Shown: positions 47,869 through 57,154, numbered from the stretch's first letter. The stretch: 64,000 bases of DNA from Nitrospira sp. (GCA_030123625.1 CP126121.1:1652179-1716178), one strand, 5' to 3'. Notes: generated by a model not told the origin, from the letters alone. Program-made: numbers and translations.

Positions 47869-49044
47869 TTAGAATCCCGCCTTCTTAATCCGTTCAACCG
47901 CTTCCGCCAGCCGTTCTTTGGATGTGCACAGCGTCATACGGATATACCCTTCTCCCGGCGCACCGAATCCATTTCCGGGTGTCGTCACAATACCGGCCTT
48001 CTCCAAAAGATGGGCGGTAAACGATGTCGAGGTATAGCCCTTCGGCACCGTCACCCACACGTAAAATGCGGCCGGAGGGGGATCCACTTCTAACCCCAGA
48101 TTCTTGAGACCCGGGATCAGGGTATCTCTCCGGTCTTGATATGTTTTTCTCAACCCGTCAGTCACGCTGTCATCTAGGCTCAGAGCCGTAATACCCGCCT
48201 CTTGAACCGCCTCAAAACAGCCGGAGTCCAAGTTGCTTTTCACCTTGCCGAGCCCGGCCAAGACATCTTTGTTGCCGACGGCAAAGCCGATGCGCCAGCC
48301 GGTCATGTTGTAGGTCTTGGAGAGTGAATGGAACTCAACCCCGACGTCCTTTGCGCCCTCGACTTCCATGAAACTCGCCGGACGACGCCCATCATAATAC
48401 ACCTCCGAATAGGCTGCATCGTGACACACGATCACCTGATTCTCCTGCGCAAATTCCACCACGCGTCTGAAATAGTCCTTTGTCATGATGACAGAGGTGG
48501 GATTGTTCGGAGAGTTGAGCCACATCAACTTGGCCTTCTTGGCCACCTCTTTCGGAATCGCGCTGAGATCAGGCAAGAACCCGTTGGATTTCATCAACGG
48601 CATGATGTGAGACGTGCCGCCGGAAAAGCTGGTCCCGACGGGATACACTGGATAGCCGGGGCTCGGAACCAAGACGACATCCCCAGGATCGACAAAGGCA
48701 AGGTGAATATGTCCGATGCCCTCCTTCGAACCAATCAGCGTGAGGACCTCCTTCGCCGGGTCAAGCGCCACTGTGAATCGTCGTTGGTACCAATCGGCGA
48801 CGGCTTTCCTGAAGGACAACATGCCTTCATAGGAGGGATATTGGTGATGCTTGGGGTCCTTGGCCGCCTTCGCCAAGCTCTCGATGATCGGTATCGGCGT
48901 CGGTAAATCGGGGTCGCCGATGCCAAGATTGATAATGTCTACTCCACGCGCGATAGCCTCTTGTTTCATTTTGTCGATCGCGGCAAACAAATACGGAGGC
49001 AGGGTCTTAATGCGTGTGGCAACTTCGATTGGGAAACCACCCAT
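47869..49044 (-). CDS. dapL: LL-diaminopimelate aminotransferase
   Basis: About 391 residues, PLP class I/II aminotransferase. It converts tetrahydrodipicolinate straight to LL-DAP, bypassing acylated intermediates. Features: IINLGIGDPDLPTP, IGSKEGIGHIHLAFVDPGDVVL, LNSPNNPTS and PLP Lys in SLSKTYNMTGWRIGF. ATG 49044 chosen; a TTG at 49050 nearer to AAGGAG is also possible. It complements dapA, dapB and lysA at 32.7-35.7 kb. Confidence 0.93.
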   Translation of the reverse strand: MGGFPIEVATRIKTLPPYLFAAIDKMKQEAIARGVDIINLGIGDPDLPTPIPIIESLAKAAKDPKHHQYPSYEGMLSFRKAVADWYQRRFTVALDPAKEVLTLIGSKEGIGHIHLAFVDPGDVVLVPSPGYPVYPVGTSFSGGTSHIMPLMKSNGFLPDLSAIPKEVAKKAKLMWLNSPNNPTSVIMTKDYFRRVVEFAQENQVIVCHDAAYSEVYYDGRRPASFMEVEGAKDVGVEFHSLSKTYNMTGWRIGFAVGNKDVLAGLGKVKSNLDSGCFEAVQEAGITALSLDDSVTDGLRKTYQDRRDTLIPGLKNLGLEVDPPPAAFYVWVTVPKGYTSTSFTAHLLEKAGIVTTPGNGFGAPGEGYIRMTLCTSKERLAEAVERIKKAGF

Positions 49045-49149
49045 GGTCAATCAAACTCCTTTCATGATTCGGTCGCTTGACTCGATGGTGTGCAGCCTTG
49101 TCCGACAGGCCGGCAGATGGAGAAGACTACTTCAGGAATGAGCCGGTAA

Positions 49150-49833
49150 TCAACGACTGGATTGAAGTAGATGGCCGATCAGCCGATCAGCCATTTGATG
49201 GAGCTGCGGGAGCTGTGGCAAAGCGGCTGATTTTACTTGATGTCCAGTAAGGCGAGCTTTGATCAGATCCGGCGCACATTCTTGACAGAGCGCGTCGATC
49301 CCGCCTTCCTCCATTTCCAAATGAAAGAGAAGGCCATAGGCACGATCGCCATACCGAAATGCCTGCAACGGCGCGATGTCGGAACCAGCCAACGGCACGG
49401 AGTCCTTCGGCAGGTCAAAGACTTCCCCATGCCATTCAAAGACGGCGAAGGACTCAGGACCGGCCCCAAATACAGGATCTTGTTTTCCCGCATCAGTGAG
49501 ACGAACAGGCGTCATACCGATCTCCACTGCCTTGCCTGATCGCACAACGGCGCCAAGCGCCTTTGCCATGAATTGACTTCCTAAACAGACCCCGATCATC
49601 GGTTTACCGGCGAGCAGTGTGGATCTGATGAAGGCGGTCTCTTCGGCAATCCACTTGGCGGAATCGTTCACTGACATTGGTCCGCCCATTACTATCAACA
49701 GGTCGCCTGCGTTTCGAGGTAAGCCGTCTTTCGGAACAAGAGAATACTCAAGGCTCACGCCACGTTTGGCGAGGGCCTCGGCAAAAGCACCGGGGCCTTC
49801 GAAAGGAACATGTTGGAGGCAAATGGCGCGCAT
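49150..49833 (-). CDS. Class I glutamine amidotransferase-like protein
   Basis: 227 residues. Catalytic Cys in GVCLGSQFMAKALGA and His/Glu in FHLEMEEGG complete the amidotransferase triad. AAGGTGGA precedes the ATG. It resembles the stand-alone GMP-synthase-type amidotransferases. The ammonia-accepting partner is unknown; no synthetase gene is adjacent. Confidence 0.85.
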   Translation of the reverse strand: MRAICLQHVPFEGPGAFAEALAKRGVSLEYSLVPKDGLPRNAGDLLIVMGGPMSVNDSAKWIAEETAFIRSTLLAGKPMIGVCLGSQFMAKALGAVVRSGKAVEIGMTPVRLTDAGKQDPVFGAGPESFAVFEWHGEVFDLPKDSVPLAGSDIAPLQAFRYGDRAYGLLFHLEMEEGGIDALCQECAPDLIKARLTGHQVKSAALPQLPQLHQMADRLIGHLLQSSR

Positions 49834-50170
49834 TGATCCACCTTAAAGAGAAGCTCAGCTCTTATATACTGAATGGCGCGATGAATAAAGAGCGGAGTCC
49901 ACTATTCAGAATTAGCCGTTTCTGCCGTGGATTTATGCAAACTCATGCTGCAATAAAGCAGGTGGGTAGCTTACGTCGCACCGACCAATGATGATTGGTA
50001 AGATGCCCCTGCACATTGGTCAAAATATAGCTTGTTAGACATCTTTGCCGCTAAAGTTTATTCATTGGAAGCTTTCTTAGGGATCCGTCATTCTTACCCC
50101 TTCAGAACAACTATGCAACGAGTCGTGGCTTCCCTTTTCCGTTCCCTCTCCCTTAAAGTAGTCGGCCCGT
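49834..50170. other. Intergenic region
   Basis: About 340 bases without a supported gene or RNA. It separates the divergent amidotransferase and VOC genes and should hold both promoters, but no clear boxes were picked. Confidence 0.45.
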
Positions 50171-51094
50171 ATGTTACCCGATATAACACAGTCGGTGATT
50201 CGTGGGATCGATCGCGTCCTGATTTACACACAGGATGTGGAGCGTGTTTTCGCTCGATTTCGTTATGAGTTCGGCCTGCCGGTTGCGTGGCCCATCACCG
50301 ACTGTGGTCTACTGGTGTCGGGTGGTCTGCACGCGGGCAACATGAATATCGAAATAGGTCGGTTCGCTGGATGTGGGCTTCCTGGAACCTGGTTCTATGG
50401 GCTCGGCCTTGCCCCGTCGCACCCGACATGGGAGACGGTAAACGGGTTAGTGTCTCGAAAAGTATTGCACACACCTCCTGTGACACTGCACTTCGAAGAG
50501 CCGGTTGCAACCAGGTCCACGCTGACCTTCTTGCGCAATCTCCTCGACGGCCAGCCGAACACACTGCTTTGGCTCGGTCGACCTTGGGGTGGAGATACTC
50601 GAGTCTGTCGAACCCTGGCGGCCATCAGTACCTGGATGGTCGGCACGGAGGCCGGCTCAATAGCATTTTCAAAACTATTAGGCAGCTCCGCTGTCTTCAT
50701 ATGCGATGCCCACATCGATCATCATCAAGAACGACTCGCGGAATTGAAGGCCAACTGGCGGAAGGCGCGACAGAGCGGACCGTATGGAATCACCGGAGTT
50801 GCAGCAGTCGATATTGAGATTGCCGCCAATACCACCGGTTGGGGAAGACTTTTGGATCGGCCGGACTTGAACACAAATGCGATCCATTCTTTCAGCATGG
50901 GGCCATCGCTTCGATTTCATCCCGGTGTAAGAAACCGATTGCTCGGCATCGAGTTTTCATGCGCCGACCTCGAATCGACCGCTCAAAAGCTCATTGAAAA
51001 GCGATGGCTGGTTCCCAAGGATGACCGAAGAATCACTCTTGCTCCTGAACGAATGGACGGTTTGACGATTGGATTCAGCCAGTCTCCCACTTGA
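50171..51094 (+). CDS. VOC (glyoxalase/dioxygenase)-superfamily-like protein
   Basis: 307 residues. The start IDRVLIYTQDVERVFARFRYEFGLPVAWP is typical of a VOC beta-alpha-beta repeat. A second, weaker repeat appears around 195-300 (GITGVAAVDIEIA ... LLGIEFSCADLESTAQKL). A full metal-ligand set cannot be mapped. Function unknown. No ribosome binding site is obvious for ATG 50171. Confidence 0.6.
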   Translation: MLPDITQSVIRGIDRVLIYTQDVERVFARFRYEFGLPVAWPITDCGLLVSGGLHAGNMNIEIGRFAGCGLPGTWFYGLGLAPSHPTWETVNGLVSRKVLHTPPVTLHFEEPVATRSTLTFLRNLLDGQPNTLLWLGRPWGGDTRVCRTLAAISTWMVGTEAGSIAFSKLLGSSAVFICDAHIDHHQERLAELKANWRKARQSGPYGITGVAAVDIEIAANTTGWGRLLDRPDLNTNAIHSFSMGPSLRFHPGVRNRLLGIEFSCADLESTAQKLIEKRWLVPKDDRRITLAPERMDGLTIGFSQSPT

Positions 51095-51195
51095 CGATCA
51101 GAAAAGCGTTAAACGAAGCATGAAACCGCCGGCCTGCATGGTGGATGCTCTCGCAAACCTAGCCGTGAGTCTCTCCATGCGCTAGAATTGGTGTC

Positions 51196-52014
51196 GTGAA
51201 ACACTTTCTCAAGAATGCTGAAGATCTTCGGTGGCTGACCGGGTATACGGGCGGCTTCCGTTCAGGATATGTGACCGACGTACAGATGTCCAAGCGCCGC
51301 CTCTTCGACGAAGGTTCCGGACGGGAGGTGCCGGTCGGTACAACCGTCTCGGTGACCATTCGGTACGAGATTCGCGGGATGGTGCGAGTCGCCAAACTCA
51401 CCATGGCCGGCGTAACCGATTTTTCCATCTTCGAGCAGGATGGCGCCGATTGTTCCGCTCTTGGCGTCATTCAGACAGAGTTCAGCGCCGGAAAACTTCG
51501 CTTTTGGTTCGATCCTCAGGGAGAGCTCTACGTAGTATGCGATGAAGCCTGTCTGGAAGAAGTCGCCACTCCGTTCGTGACGGCCGACCAGGCGGCTGAA
51601 TTGGCTCGATGGACGTTTCAAGGTCGAACGGCCCAAAGCCCCACAGTGCAATGGATGTTGCATGAATTGGATCGAGCCGGCCTGCCCTGTGCGTGGCGTG
51701 AAGCGAAGCGGGCTGTCCCGATTCACCCGGCGGTGCAGTGGGAGGGCGATCTGATTCCGGCCGGCGACTCTAAGGCCGGCAGGGACAACATGGTCCATGT
51801 CATGGCCTATTGCCTATTGGAGCGGCAAGGTTTCGGTTTGATGCTCAGAGTGTTCGGGGTGCAAGATCGACGGATGAGTCGAATCTTCGAAGTCCTGGCC
51901 GATCAGATCACCCGACATTTTGCGGGAGACTGCCTCGTCGGCACGACGATCATTTCAGGCCGCGAATGGGAAGGCTGGTTGATTCGGGAGCGCCATGTAC
52001 GACAGGACCGGTGA
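51196..52014 (+). CDS. Hypothetical protein
   Basis: 272 residues from a GTG start. No signal peptide or helix. Mixed alpha/beta sequence without motifs I recognise; it has three Cys around 90-120 (GADCSALG, VVCDEACLEE). It stands between the VOC gene and the converging methyltransferase gene. Codon use looks like its neighbours. Confidence 0.6.
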   Translation: MKHFLKNAEDLRWLTGYTGGFRSGYVTDVQMSKRRLFDEGSGREVPVGTTVSVTIRYEIRGMVRVAKLTMAGVTDFSIFEQDGADCSALGVIQTEFSAGKLRFWFDPQGELYVVCDEACLEEVATPFVTADQAAELARWTFQGRTAQSPTVQWMLHELDRAGLPCAWREAKRAVPIHPAVQWEGDLIPAGDSKAGRDNMVHVMAYCLLERQGFGLMLRVFGVQDRRMSRIFEVLADQITRHFAGDCLVGTTIISGREWEGWLIRERHVRQDR

Positions 52015-52036
52015 GAGGGGGGAAGAGTGAAGTTGA

Positions 52037-52774
52037 TCAGTGCGCGTGCTCGGCGGAATAGTGCGCGTTGCCGCTGCTGTTTGCAAATCCGGCTGCACCG
52101 TTGCCGTTCATATACCCCGCGACAGAATGCGCCCCGGCATTTCCGTTCGTCTGTTTGCCCTTTCCGTTGACACATTCCACCAATGCCCAAAACCGTAATG
52201 GATTGACCCGCTGTTTTCGAGCAATCTCCAGAGATGTTCCCTCCAACACGCTATGCAGCGATAAGTCCGTTCGCCAGCCGAGGTGTTTGGTCAACGGAGA
52301 AATTACTTTTTCCACGGCGGCAATGACCTTGTTGCCGTTGCTGAAGTGGTTCAGCATGATGATGCGGCCACCTGGGCGGCAGACTCGGATCATCTCATTG
52401 ACGACTTTGCGATGGTCGGGGACCGCCGTCACAACATAGGCCGCAACCACCGTGTCAAAGCTGTCGTCCGTGAATTCCATAGCGCCTGCATCCATGCGAT
52501 GAAGCTGGACGTGATCAAGGCTGTGGGTTTCGGCCTTTTCCTTCGCTTTTGCCAGCATTCCTTCGGACAGATCGATGCCGACAATGCGGCAATGCCGAGG
52601 GTACATTGGAAGGGCAAGGCCCGTCCCCACTCCCACCTCGAGAATCCGTTCGTTAGGCTGCACATTCAGATTCCGGATAGCCGATTCACGCCCTTCATGG
52701 AAGACTTTCCCAAAAACTTTATCGTAGAACCCCGCGTAAGAGGTGTACACCCGCTCAATCTTGTTGGGATCCAT
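52037..52774 (-). CDS. Class I SAM-dependent methyltransferase
   Basis: About 245 residues from ATG 52774 (MDPNKIERVY), with GGAGGA upstream. SAM-binding motif I ILEVGVGTGLALP, motif II VGIDLSEGMLAKAK, DAGAMEFTDDSFDTVVAAYVVT and CRPGGRIIMLNH. It resembles the phosphatidylethanolamine N-methyltransferase (PmtA)-like group; the substrate is unproven. The last ~45 residues are an odd Asn/Gly/Ala/His-rich tail. Confidence 0.82.
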   Translation of the reverse strand: MDPNKIERVYTSYAGFYDKVFGKVFHEGRESAIRNLNVQPNERILEVGVGTGLALPMYPRHCRIVGIDLSEGMLAKAKEKAETHSLDHVQLHRMDAGAMEFTDDSFDTVVAAYVVTAVPDHRKVVNEMIRVCRPGGRIIMLNHFSNGNKVIAAVEKVISPLTKHLGWRTDLSLHSVLEGTSLEIARKQRVNPLRFWALVECVNGKGKQTNGNAGAHSVAGYMNGNGAAGFANSSGNAHYSAEHAH

Positions 52775-53026
52775 GTTTCCTCCAAACCTCAAACGACTCG
52801 CGTCCTGCGTGCCCCGAAGGTGCAGGGGCGGGAGATCATCATCTCGGACACGGGGGAAAAATTAAGGCGGGAAACTTAAGTGGTGAAGATGCCCCGCCAG
52901 AACGTAGCTCCGCGTACTCTAGCCAATCTCATCTTCGTGAGTCAACAGGTTCTTGGGGGTACGAGATGACATACGGCTTACAGCCACACGGTAGAACGGT
53001 AATTTCACGCCTTGTCTCCTTGATTC

Positions 53027-53674
53027 ATGCCTTGTTCCTATGTGATAGCTACGTTTATGATGCTGGCCGGCTTCTTTGCAGGGATCTTGTTTATCGGGCT
53101 GATCATCGGTGATTGGCTGTATTTTATTCGGCTGACCCCGGATGCAATTCGGTACGGTTGCCGTGTCGCGAGCAATCCGGATCAGTGGCCTGGAACGGCA
53201 CTCACGACCCTAAGCGATCGGTTCACTCCTGCAGGTGTGCTGATGCTTCCACATGGAGTGGCCTGGTTCTATCCACAGTTGTCGCAGATCGCAATCCGCC
53301 CTCAGTATCGATTGTTCGATATGCGGTTTCGGACAGCCTGGCCGATTAAAGGGTTGATTCATCTTTCGCCGGATGGCCCATCGCTGAACACGCAGTGTGA
53401 AAAGCGTATGCCATGGTCCTCGGCCCTCCTGACGCTCCTGTGGTTTGCACTCGTCTTGATCGGGTCCCTGACCTTCGTCGTGCAGTATGCCATGGATGGA
53501 GGATTCGCTTCACTGGGGGGAACCCTTACGGGCGTGGCGGTCATCGCCCTCGCCGCTCTTGTGCTGGCCTTTGGACTCGTCACCGCGGCCCTCGCGTATC
53601 GGCTCGAAGACAGCCGCCTCATGAAAGTGTACGGCGAGTTGAGAGACGCTGTTGCGCTTCCCCTCTCCTCCTAA
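53027..53674 (+). CDS. Hypothetical membrane protein
   Basis: 215 residues. One helix near the N-terminus (FMMLAGFFAGILFIGLIIGDWLYFI) and two near the C-terminus (~130-150 and ~165-190), with a ~100-residue soluble segment between. No family recognised. The start could be ATG 53027 or 53057. A repeat element follows the stop by 25 bases. Confidence 0.65.
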   Translation: MPCSYVIATFMMLAGFFAGILFIGLIIGDWLYFIRLTPDAIRYGCRVASNPDQWPGTALTTLSDRFTPAGVLMLPHGVAWFYPQLSQIAIRPQYRLFDMRFRTAWPIKGLIHLSPDGPSLNTQCEKRMPWSSALLTLLWFALVLIGSLTFVVQYAMDGGFASLGGTLTGVAVIALAALVLAFGLVTAALAYRLEDSRLMKVYGELRDAVALPLSS

Positions 53675-53699
53675 CCTGACCCGGCGTGTTCTTTCTTAG

Positions 53700-53823
53700 C
53701 AGGATGTTCAAAAAGGCCGTCCAGCAAGGCCGCAGGGAGCGAAGCGGCGAGGCGTACTTTGGTCTGTACGTTGAGCCTCTGAGCGAGACGAGAACGCCGC
53801 TGGCGGACTTTTTCAACATCCTG
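53700..53823. repeat. REP-like palindromic intergenic element
   Basis: ~124 bases bounded by near-perfect inverted ends, CAGGATGTTCAAAAAGGCCG at 53700-53719 and its near complement at ~53804-53823. The inside is GC-rich and partly self-complementary (GCGAAGCGGCGAGGCGTAC). It lies between two converging genes. I recall similar AGGATGTTCAAAAAGGCC elements scattered in Nitrospira genomes; that recall was not checked. Confidence 0.65.
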
Positions 53824-54168
53824 TCACATAAGGAACAAGTCCAAGAAATGATCGTATTCAGCCGGCAAGTTCACGGCCGATCGGTGACGAGCGAGACCGG
53901 CGATGATGCCGCGATGCTTTTTTGCGAGGCCTGATGCGTCAAAGGCCAGTCGGAATTGTTGCCATCGCAAGGCAGGATCGGAGACGATTCGAGCTTGTTC
54001 TTCTTTCGGCAGGGCGTGCACGATGGTCGTCAATGTTCGAATGGCCTTCTCCACACTTTCGTACGGCGGGGCCAGTTTGAGCCGGGTATAGAACGTTTCA
54101 AGGTGCAGGCGGAATTCGTCTTTGATTGCTTGGAGTCGATCTGGCTGAGTCGATGCAGAGTCAGGCAT
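53824..54168 (-). CDS. Hypothetical protein
   Basis: 114 residues, helical, no membrane segment. LRWQQFRLAFDASGLAKKHRGIIAGLARHRSAV is its most structured part. No family recognised. Its stop touches the end of the REP-like element. Confidence 0.5.
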   Translation of the reverse strand: MPDSASTQPDRLQAIKDEFRLHLETFYTRLKLAPPYESVEKAIRTLTTIVHALPKEEQARIVSDPALRWQQFRLAFDASGLAKKHRGIIAGLARHRSAVNLPAEYDHFLDLFLM

Positions 54169-54231
54169 GGTATTGCTGACGATGATACGGTATGAACAAG
54201 GGATGGAACAACTCTTTCAGGGGAGGAATGC

Positions 54232-54717
54232 ATGAAACGAATCGTTAGTGGGTTGCTTGGCGCATTCGCGGTGACCGTTTTAGTCGGGTGCTCCTCATAT
54301 CATTACCATCACGACATGATGAGCGGCGGCAAGAGCGAGGCGTATTGGCAGAAGGGCCAGCAAGACATGGAAGGGCTGATCAATCGAACCGTGAAAGATC
54401 CCGATAAAGCGAAACAGGTCAATGTGCTCATTGGCGAAATCATCAAGGAGCTCAAGGCAAGCCGTGAACAGGAACGGGCCTATCACCGGGACATCTACAC
54501 CTTGAACGCCAGCTATACGGCGGCACCCGAGGAATTTTCAAAAATTCTCAATGAGGCCAACATTCAGCGGATGCAGAGTTCGGCCAAGGTCCTGAGCCTC
54601 CGGTTCAAAATGAAGGATCTGATGACCGCCGATGAGTGGAAAGCCCTCACCGATAAAATGCGGTCCTACAGCAGTCGGTATCAGCATGGCGAGAGCGGCA
54701 CAAAGACAGGTTATTAA
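54232..54717 (+). CDS. Lipoprotein, hypothetical (Spy/CpxP-like size)
   Basis: 161 residues. GGGGAGG before the ATG. Lipoprotein signal ending LVGC, then SSYHYHHDMM, a His-rich segment that could bind metal. The rest is helical (EGLINRTVKD, EIIKELKASREQERAYHRD, MKDLMTADEWKALTDKM), reminiscent of the Spy/CpxP group of periplasmic chaperones. That resemblance is weak. Confidence 0.65.
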   Translation: MKRIVSGLLGAFAVTVLVGCSSYHYHHDMMSGGKSEAYWQKGQQDMEGLINRTVKDPDKAKQVNVLIGEIIKELKASREQERAYHRDIYTLNASYTAAPEEFSKILNEANIQRMQSSAKVLSLRFKMKDLMTADEWKALTDKMRSYSSRYQHGESGTKTGY

Positions 54718-54759
54718 ACAAGGTTGAGTTCGTGGGAAATTGTAGTTCTTTGCTCAGCC

Positions 54760-55806
54760 TTAACCTTGACCTGAACCTACGGCTGCCGGCACGGCTTTGA
54801 GCGGAACACCGGTCCAAGTCGCCCCGGCATCGCTGGAACGATAGAGACCGCTCCCATTCGTGCCGGCGTAGAGCAACTGCGGATTCTTGAGATTCATGGC
54901 CAGGGCGCGAATGTTGAGCGTCACGATGCCCCGGTTCACCGCCTGCCACGTCTTACCGCTGTCGGAACTTTTCCAGACTCCTTTCGGGCCACCGACATAG
55001 AGCTGCGACGGTTCAGTGGGGTGAAGAAGAATACTGCTGATAAAGGGGTCGGAGAGGGATTGCCCGATCCGTTCCCACTGTTCACCTTTGTTCGTCGTGC
55101 GAAACAGTCCTTTCGTCGTTCCCGCATAGATGATGTCGGGGTTCATCCGATCGATTTCGATCGCATTGACGCCCAACGCCATCGAGGCCATGAGTTCGCT
55201 CTCCGGAATCAAGCCGTTGTTGATCCGTTTCCACGACGTTGCCCCATCATCCGAACGATACATCCCGCCCGTTGTTCCTCCATACAAGATCGTAGGGTCT
55301 TTGGGATTGATGGCAATGGACGTCACGATATGGACTTCCTTCATTCCGTTCATCCGCTCTTCCCATTCACGGCCCGCATTCCTCGTATGGAACGCGCCCA
55401 CAGTCGTTGCGATATAGATCTCCTCGCTCAACGCGGGATGGAACACGAACTGATTCACGAACGAGACATGTTCTTTTAGTCCAATATTATGCGGAAGCCA
55501 ATGTTGTCCGCCGTCCGGACTCTTGTAGACTGCGTCCCCCATCGTACCTGCATAGATCGTCGCCGGCAGGAGAGGATCAATCGCCAGCGTCGTCACCCGG
55601 CGTGCGCTGAAACTCGGGAACCGCTCCCAGGTCCCACCGCCGTCACGTGACTTGTAGACGGCGTCATTCGTGGCCACATAGAGGATATTCGCGTTGGTTG
55701 GATGGAGCGCGATCGAGACGATCGACTCGCTTTCCCTTTGGCAGCCGAGAGAGAAGATCGAAAGGCCGAGCAAGGCCAATGTAACAACGGTACGAAGCTT
55801 CATCAT
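54760..55806 (-). CDS. Lipoprotein beta-propeller with BNR/YCF48-like repeats
   Basis: About 348 residues from ATG 55806 (or 55803). Signal peptide ending FSLGC marks a lipoprotein. Seven or so repeats of the type ...ILYVATNDAVYKSRDGGGTWER..., with YAGT and S.D.G..W motifs, form a BNR or sortilin-like propeller. Function of such envelope propellers is generally binding or assembly; unknown here. The frame extends upstream to 55923, but that part lacks signal features. Confidence 0.82.
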   Translation of the reverse strand: MMKLRTVVTLALLGLSIFSLGCQRESESIVSIALHPTNANILYVATNDAVYKSRDGGGTWERFPSFSARRVTTLAIDPLLPATIYAGTMGDAVYKSPDGGQHWLPHNIGLKEHVSFVNQFVFHPALSEEIYIATTVGAFHTRNAGREWEERMNGMKEVHIVTSIAINPKDPTILYGGTTGGMYRSDDGATSWKRINNGLIPESELMASMALGVNAIEIDRMNPDIIYAGTTKGLFRTTNKGEQWERIGQSLSDPFISSILLHPTEPSQLYVGGPKGVWKSSDSGKTWQAVNRGIVTLNIRALAMNLKNPQLLYAGTNGSGLYRSSDAGATWTGVPLKAVPAAVGSGQG

Positions 55807-55931
55807 TGTGGTGGCGGACCTAATCACAGCGGTTGGACGGGAGTCAAGACGAGAACCAGGCAAGGCCGTTCGACCCTCCGCGGGCTGAAAGGCCGCCCGA
55901 GTTGTGGCCATGTTGGATGTCACGGATAACC

Positions 55932-55974
55932 GGTGTTGTCATTGTTGACAACACCTGATGACCGCTGGTATCGT
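55932..55974 (+). promoter_or_regulatory. Operator-promoter of the TumE-like toxin-antitoxin pair
   Basis: A perfect 10-bp inverted repeat (55932-55941 with 55946-55955, four-base loop) overlaps a consensus -35 TTGACA at 55945-55950. A -10-like TATCGT lies at 55969-55974 after 18 bases. The toxin ATG is at 55980, so the transcript may have little or no leader. Autorepression is likely. Confidence 0.65.
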
Positions 55975-55979
55975 CCTGC

Positions 55980-56276
55980 ATGAAAGCCGCCTTGCTCTTA
56001 CGGACACGCATTTCATTCTCAGAAACAGCATTCGCTGAGTTGGTCATATGGAAAGCTCCAAAGCCTGTAGCGGGTTCGGCCCATCCATTCAAGTATAGGC
56101 TGGCATACGTGGTAGATGGGGTATGCGTCGTACGCTACGACAATGAGGCAGGAAAAGGCGACCACCGACATTTTGGCACGGAGGAGAACGCCTATACATT
56201 TCAAACGCCGGAGAAGCTTCTCGCCGACTTTGACCGCGACATAACGAGGTGGAACCGTGAAAACCGTAATACTTGA
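55980..56276 (+). CDS. TumE-like (DUF6516) toxin
   Basis: 98 residues. Matches the DUF6516/TumE toxin pattern: RISFSETAFAELVIWKAP, HPFKYRLAYVVDGVCVVRYDNEAGKGDHRHFG, and a C-terminal DFDRDITRW. The biochemical target is not established. Overlaps the downstream HTH gene by 20 bases, as in other members of this pair. Confidence 0.8.
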   Translation: MKAALLLRTRISFSETAFAELVIWKAPKPVAGSAHPFKYRLAYVVDGVCVVRYDNEAGKGDHRHFGTEENAYTFQTPEKLLADFDRDITRWNRENRNT

Positions 56277-56604
56277 TGTCCGTTCTTCGGACGAAGCGAT
56301 GGCGGATTTTATCCATGTCTGGAAAACCGGAAAGGGGGAAAAGGCCGCGCGCATTACGTTCACTACGCCTGAACTTCTCTGGAAAGTGTTGACGGCGAAG
56401 CGCTGGCAATTGCTGAAGGCCATGTGTGGAGCCGGCCCTCTGTCGATTCGCGAAGCGGCGCGCCGCGTGGGCCGGGATGTAAAAGCCGTGCATACGGACG
56501 TGACGGCGTTGTTGAACGCAGGAGTGCTCGATCGTGTCGAGGATGGTCGGGTGATTTTCCCGTACGACTCGGTGAAAGTCGAGTTCCTTCTCCACGCTGC
56601 ATAA
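56257..56604 (+). CDS. HTH DNA-binding antitoxin of the TumE-like pair
   Basis: 115 residues from GTG 56257, with GAGGTGGA upstream. Winged helix-turn-helix (~48-105: WQLLKAMCGAGPLSIREAARRVGRDVKAVHTDVTALLNAGVL) of the HVO_A0114/MarR-like type commonly partnered with DUF6516. It likely binds the palindrome at 55932-55955. Confidence 0.8.
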   Translation: MKTVILDVRSSDEAMADFIHVWKTGKGEKAARITFTTPELLWKVLTAKRWQLLKAMCGAGPLSIREAARRVGRDVKAVHTDVTALLNAGVLDRVEDGRVIFPYDSVKVEFLLHAA

Positions 56605-56638
56605 ATAAATTACTGCGAAAGTGTTAGACCCAACACGC

Positions 56639-57154
56639 ATGGCTCCGACTCGTACTCATTACGACAATCTCAAGGTGGCACGCGATGCGCCGCCCGAGGT
56701 CATCCGTGCGGCATACAGAACTCTTTCCCAAAAGTTCCATCCGGACAGAAACCTGGGCAACTCTGAGGCGGTCCGAATCATGGCGATTATCAATGCCTCA
56801 TACGAAGTCTTATCGGACCCAGATAAACGACGTGAGCATGATCAATGGATCAAAGAAGTAGAAGCTGCAAGCCATGTTAAGATGGAGGCAGGTCAGGCTA
56901 TTCATAGTACTACTCAACCTCAGGATTCCATTGCTCCACCCGTTTTACTGAGACTTGTTCTACCCGTATTTAATTTGGTCAAAGGGCTCGTTATGTGGGC
57001 GTTCTCCTACATGATCGGCATCGCCATCTTAGTGGGCGTTGTCTGGATTACGTTGTCTGGATTATTGGAAGCGCTATTGACCTCTTCGGTGGAAAAAGCT
57101 CGCCACCTCCTGCTAAAATTCGCTCGTTCTGAGCTTGTGCGTCAGACGCTCTAG
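56639..57154 (+). CDS. DnaJ-domain membrane protein
   Basis: About 171 residues from ATG 56639. J-domain (~6-70) with HYDNLKVARDAPPEVIRAAYR, HPD (in FHPDRN) and SDPDKRREHD. A middle linker and two helices (~115-150) follow (LPVFNLVKGLVMWAFSYMIGIAILVGVVWITL). It may recruit a DnaK to the membrane. Confidence 0.82.
   Translation: MAPTRTHYDNLKVARDAPPEVIRAAYRTLSQKFHPDRNLGNSEAVRIMAIINASYEVLSDPDKRREHDQWIKEVEAASHVKMEAGQAIHSTTQPQDSIAPPVLLRLVLPVFNLVKGLVMWAFSYMIGIAILVGVVWITLSGLLEALLTSSVEKARHLLLKFARSELVRQTL

Noticed and set aside
55932-55955. Reading the palindrome before the TumE-like gene as a terminator
   Set aside because: The gene on its left (54760-55806) is transcribed away from it, and the palindrome overlaps a consensus -35 box, so operator is the better reading.
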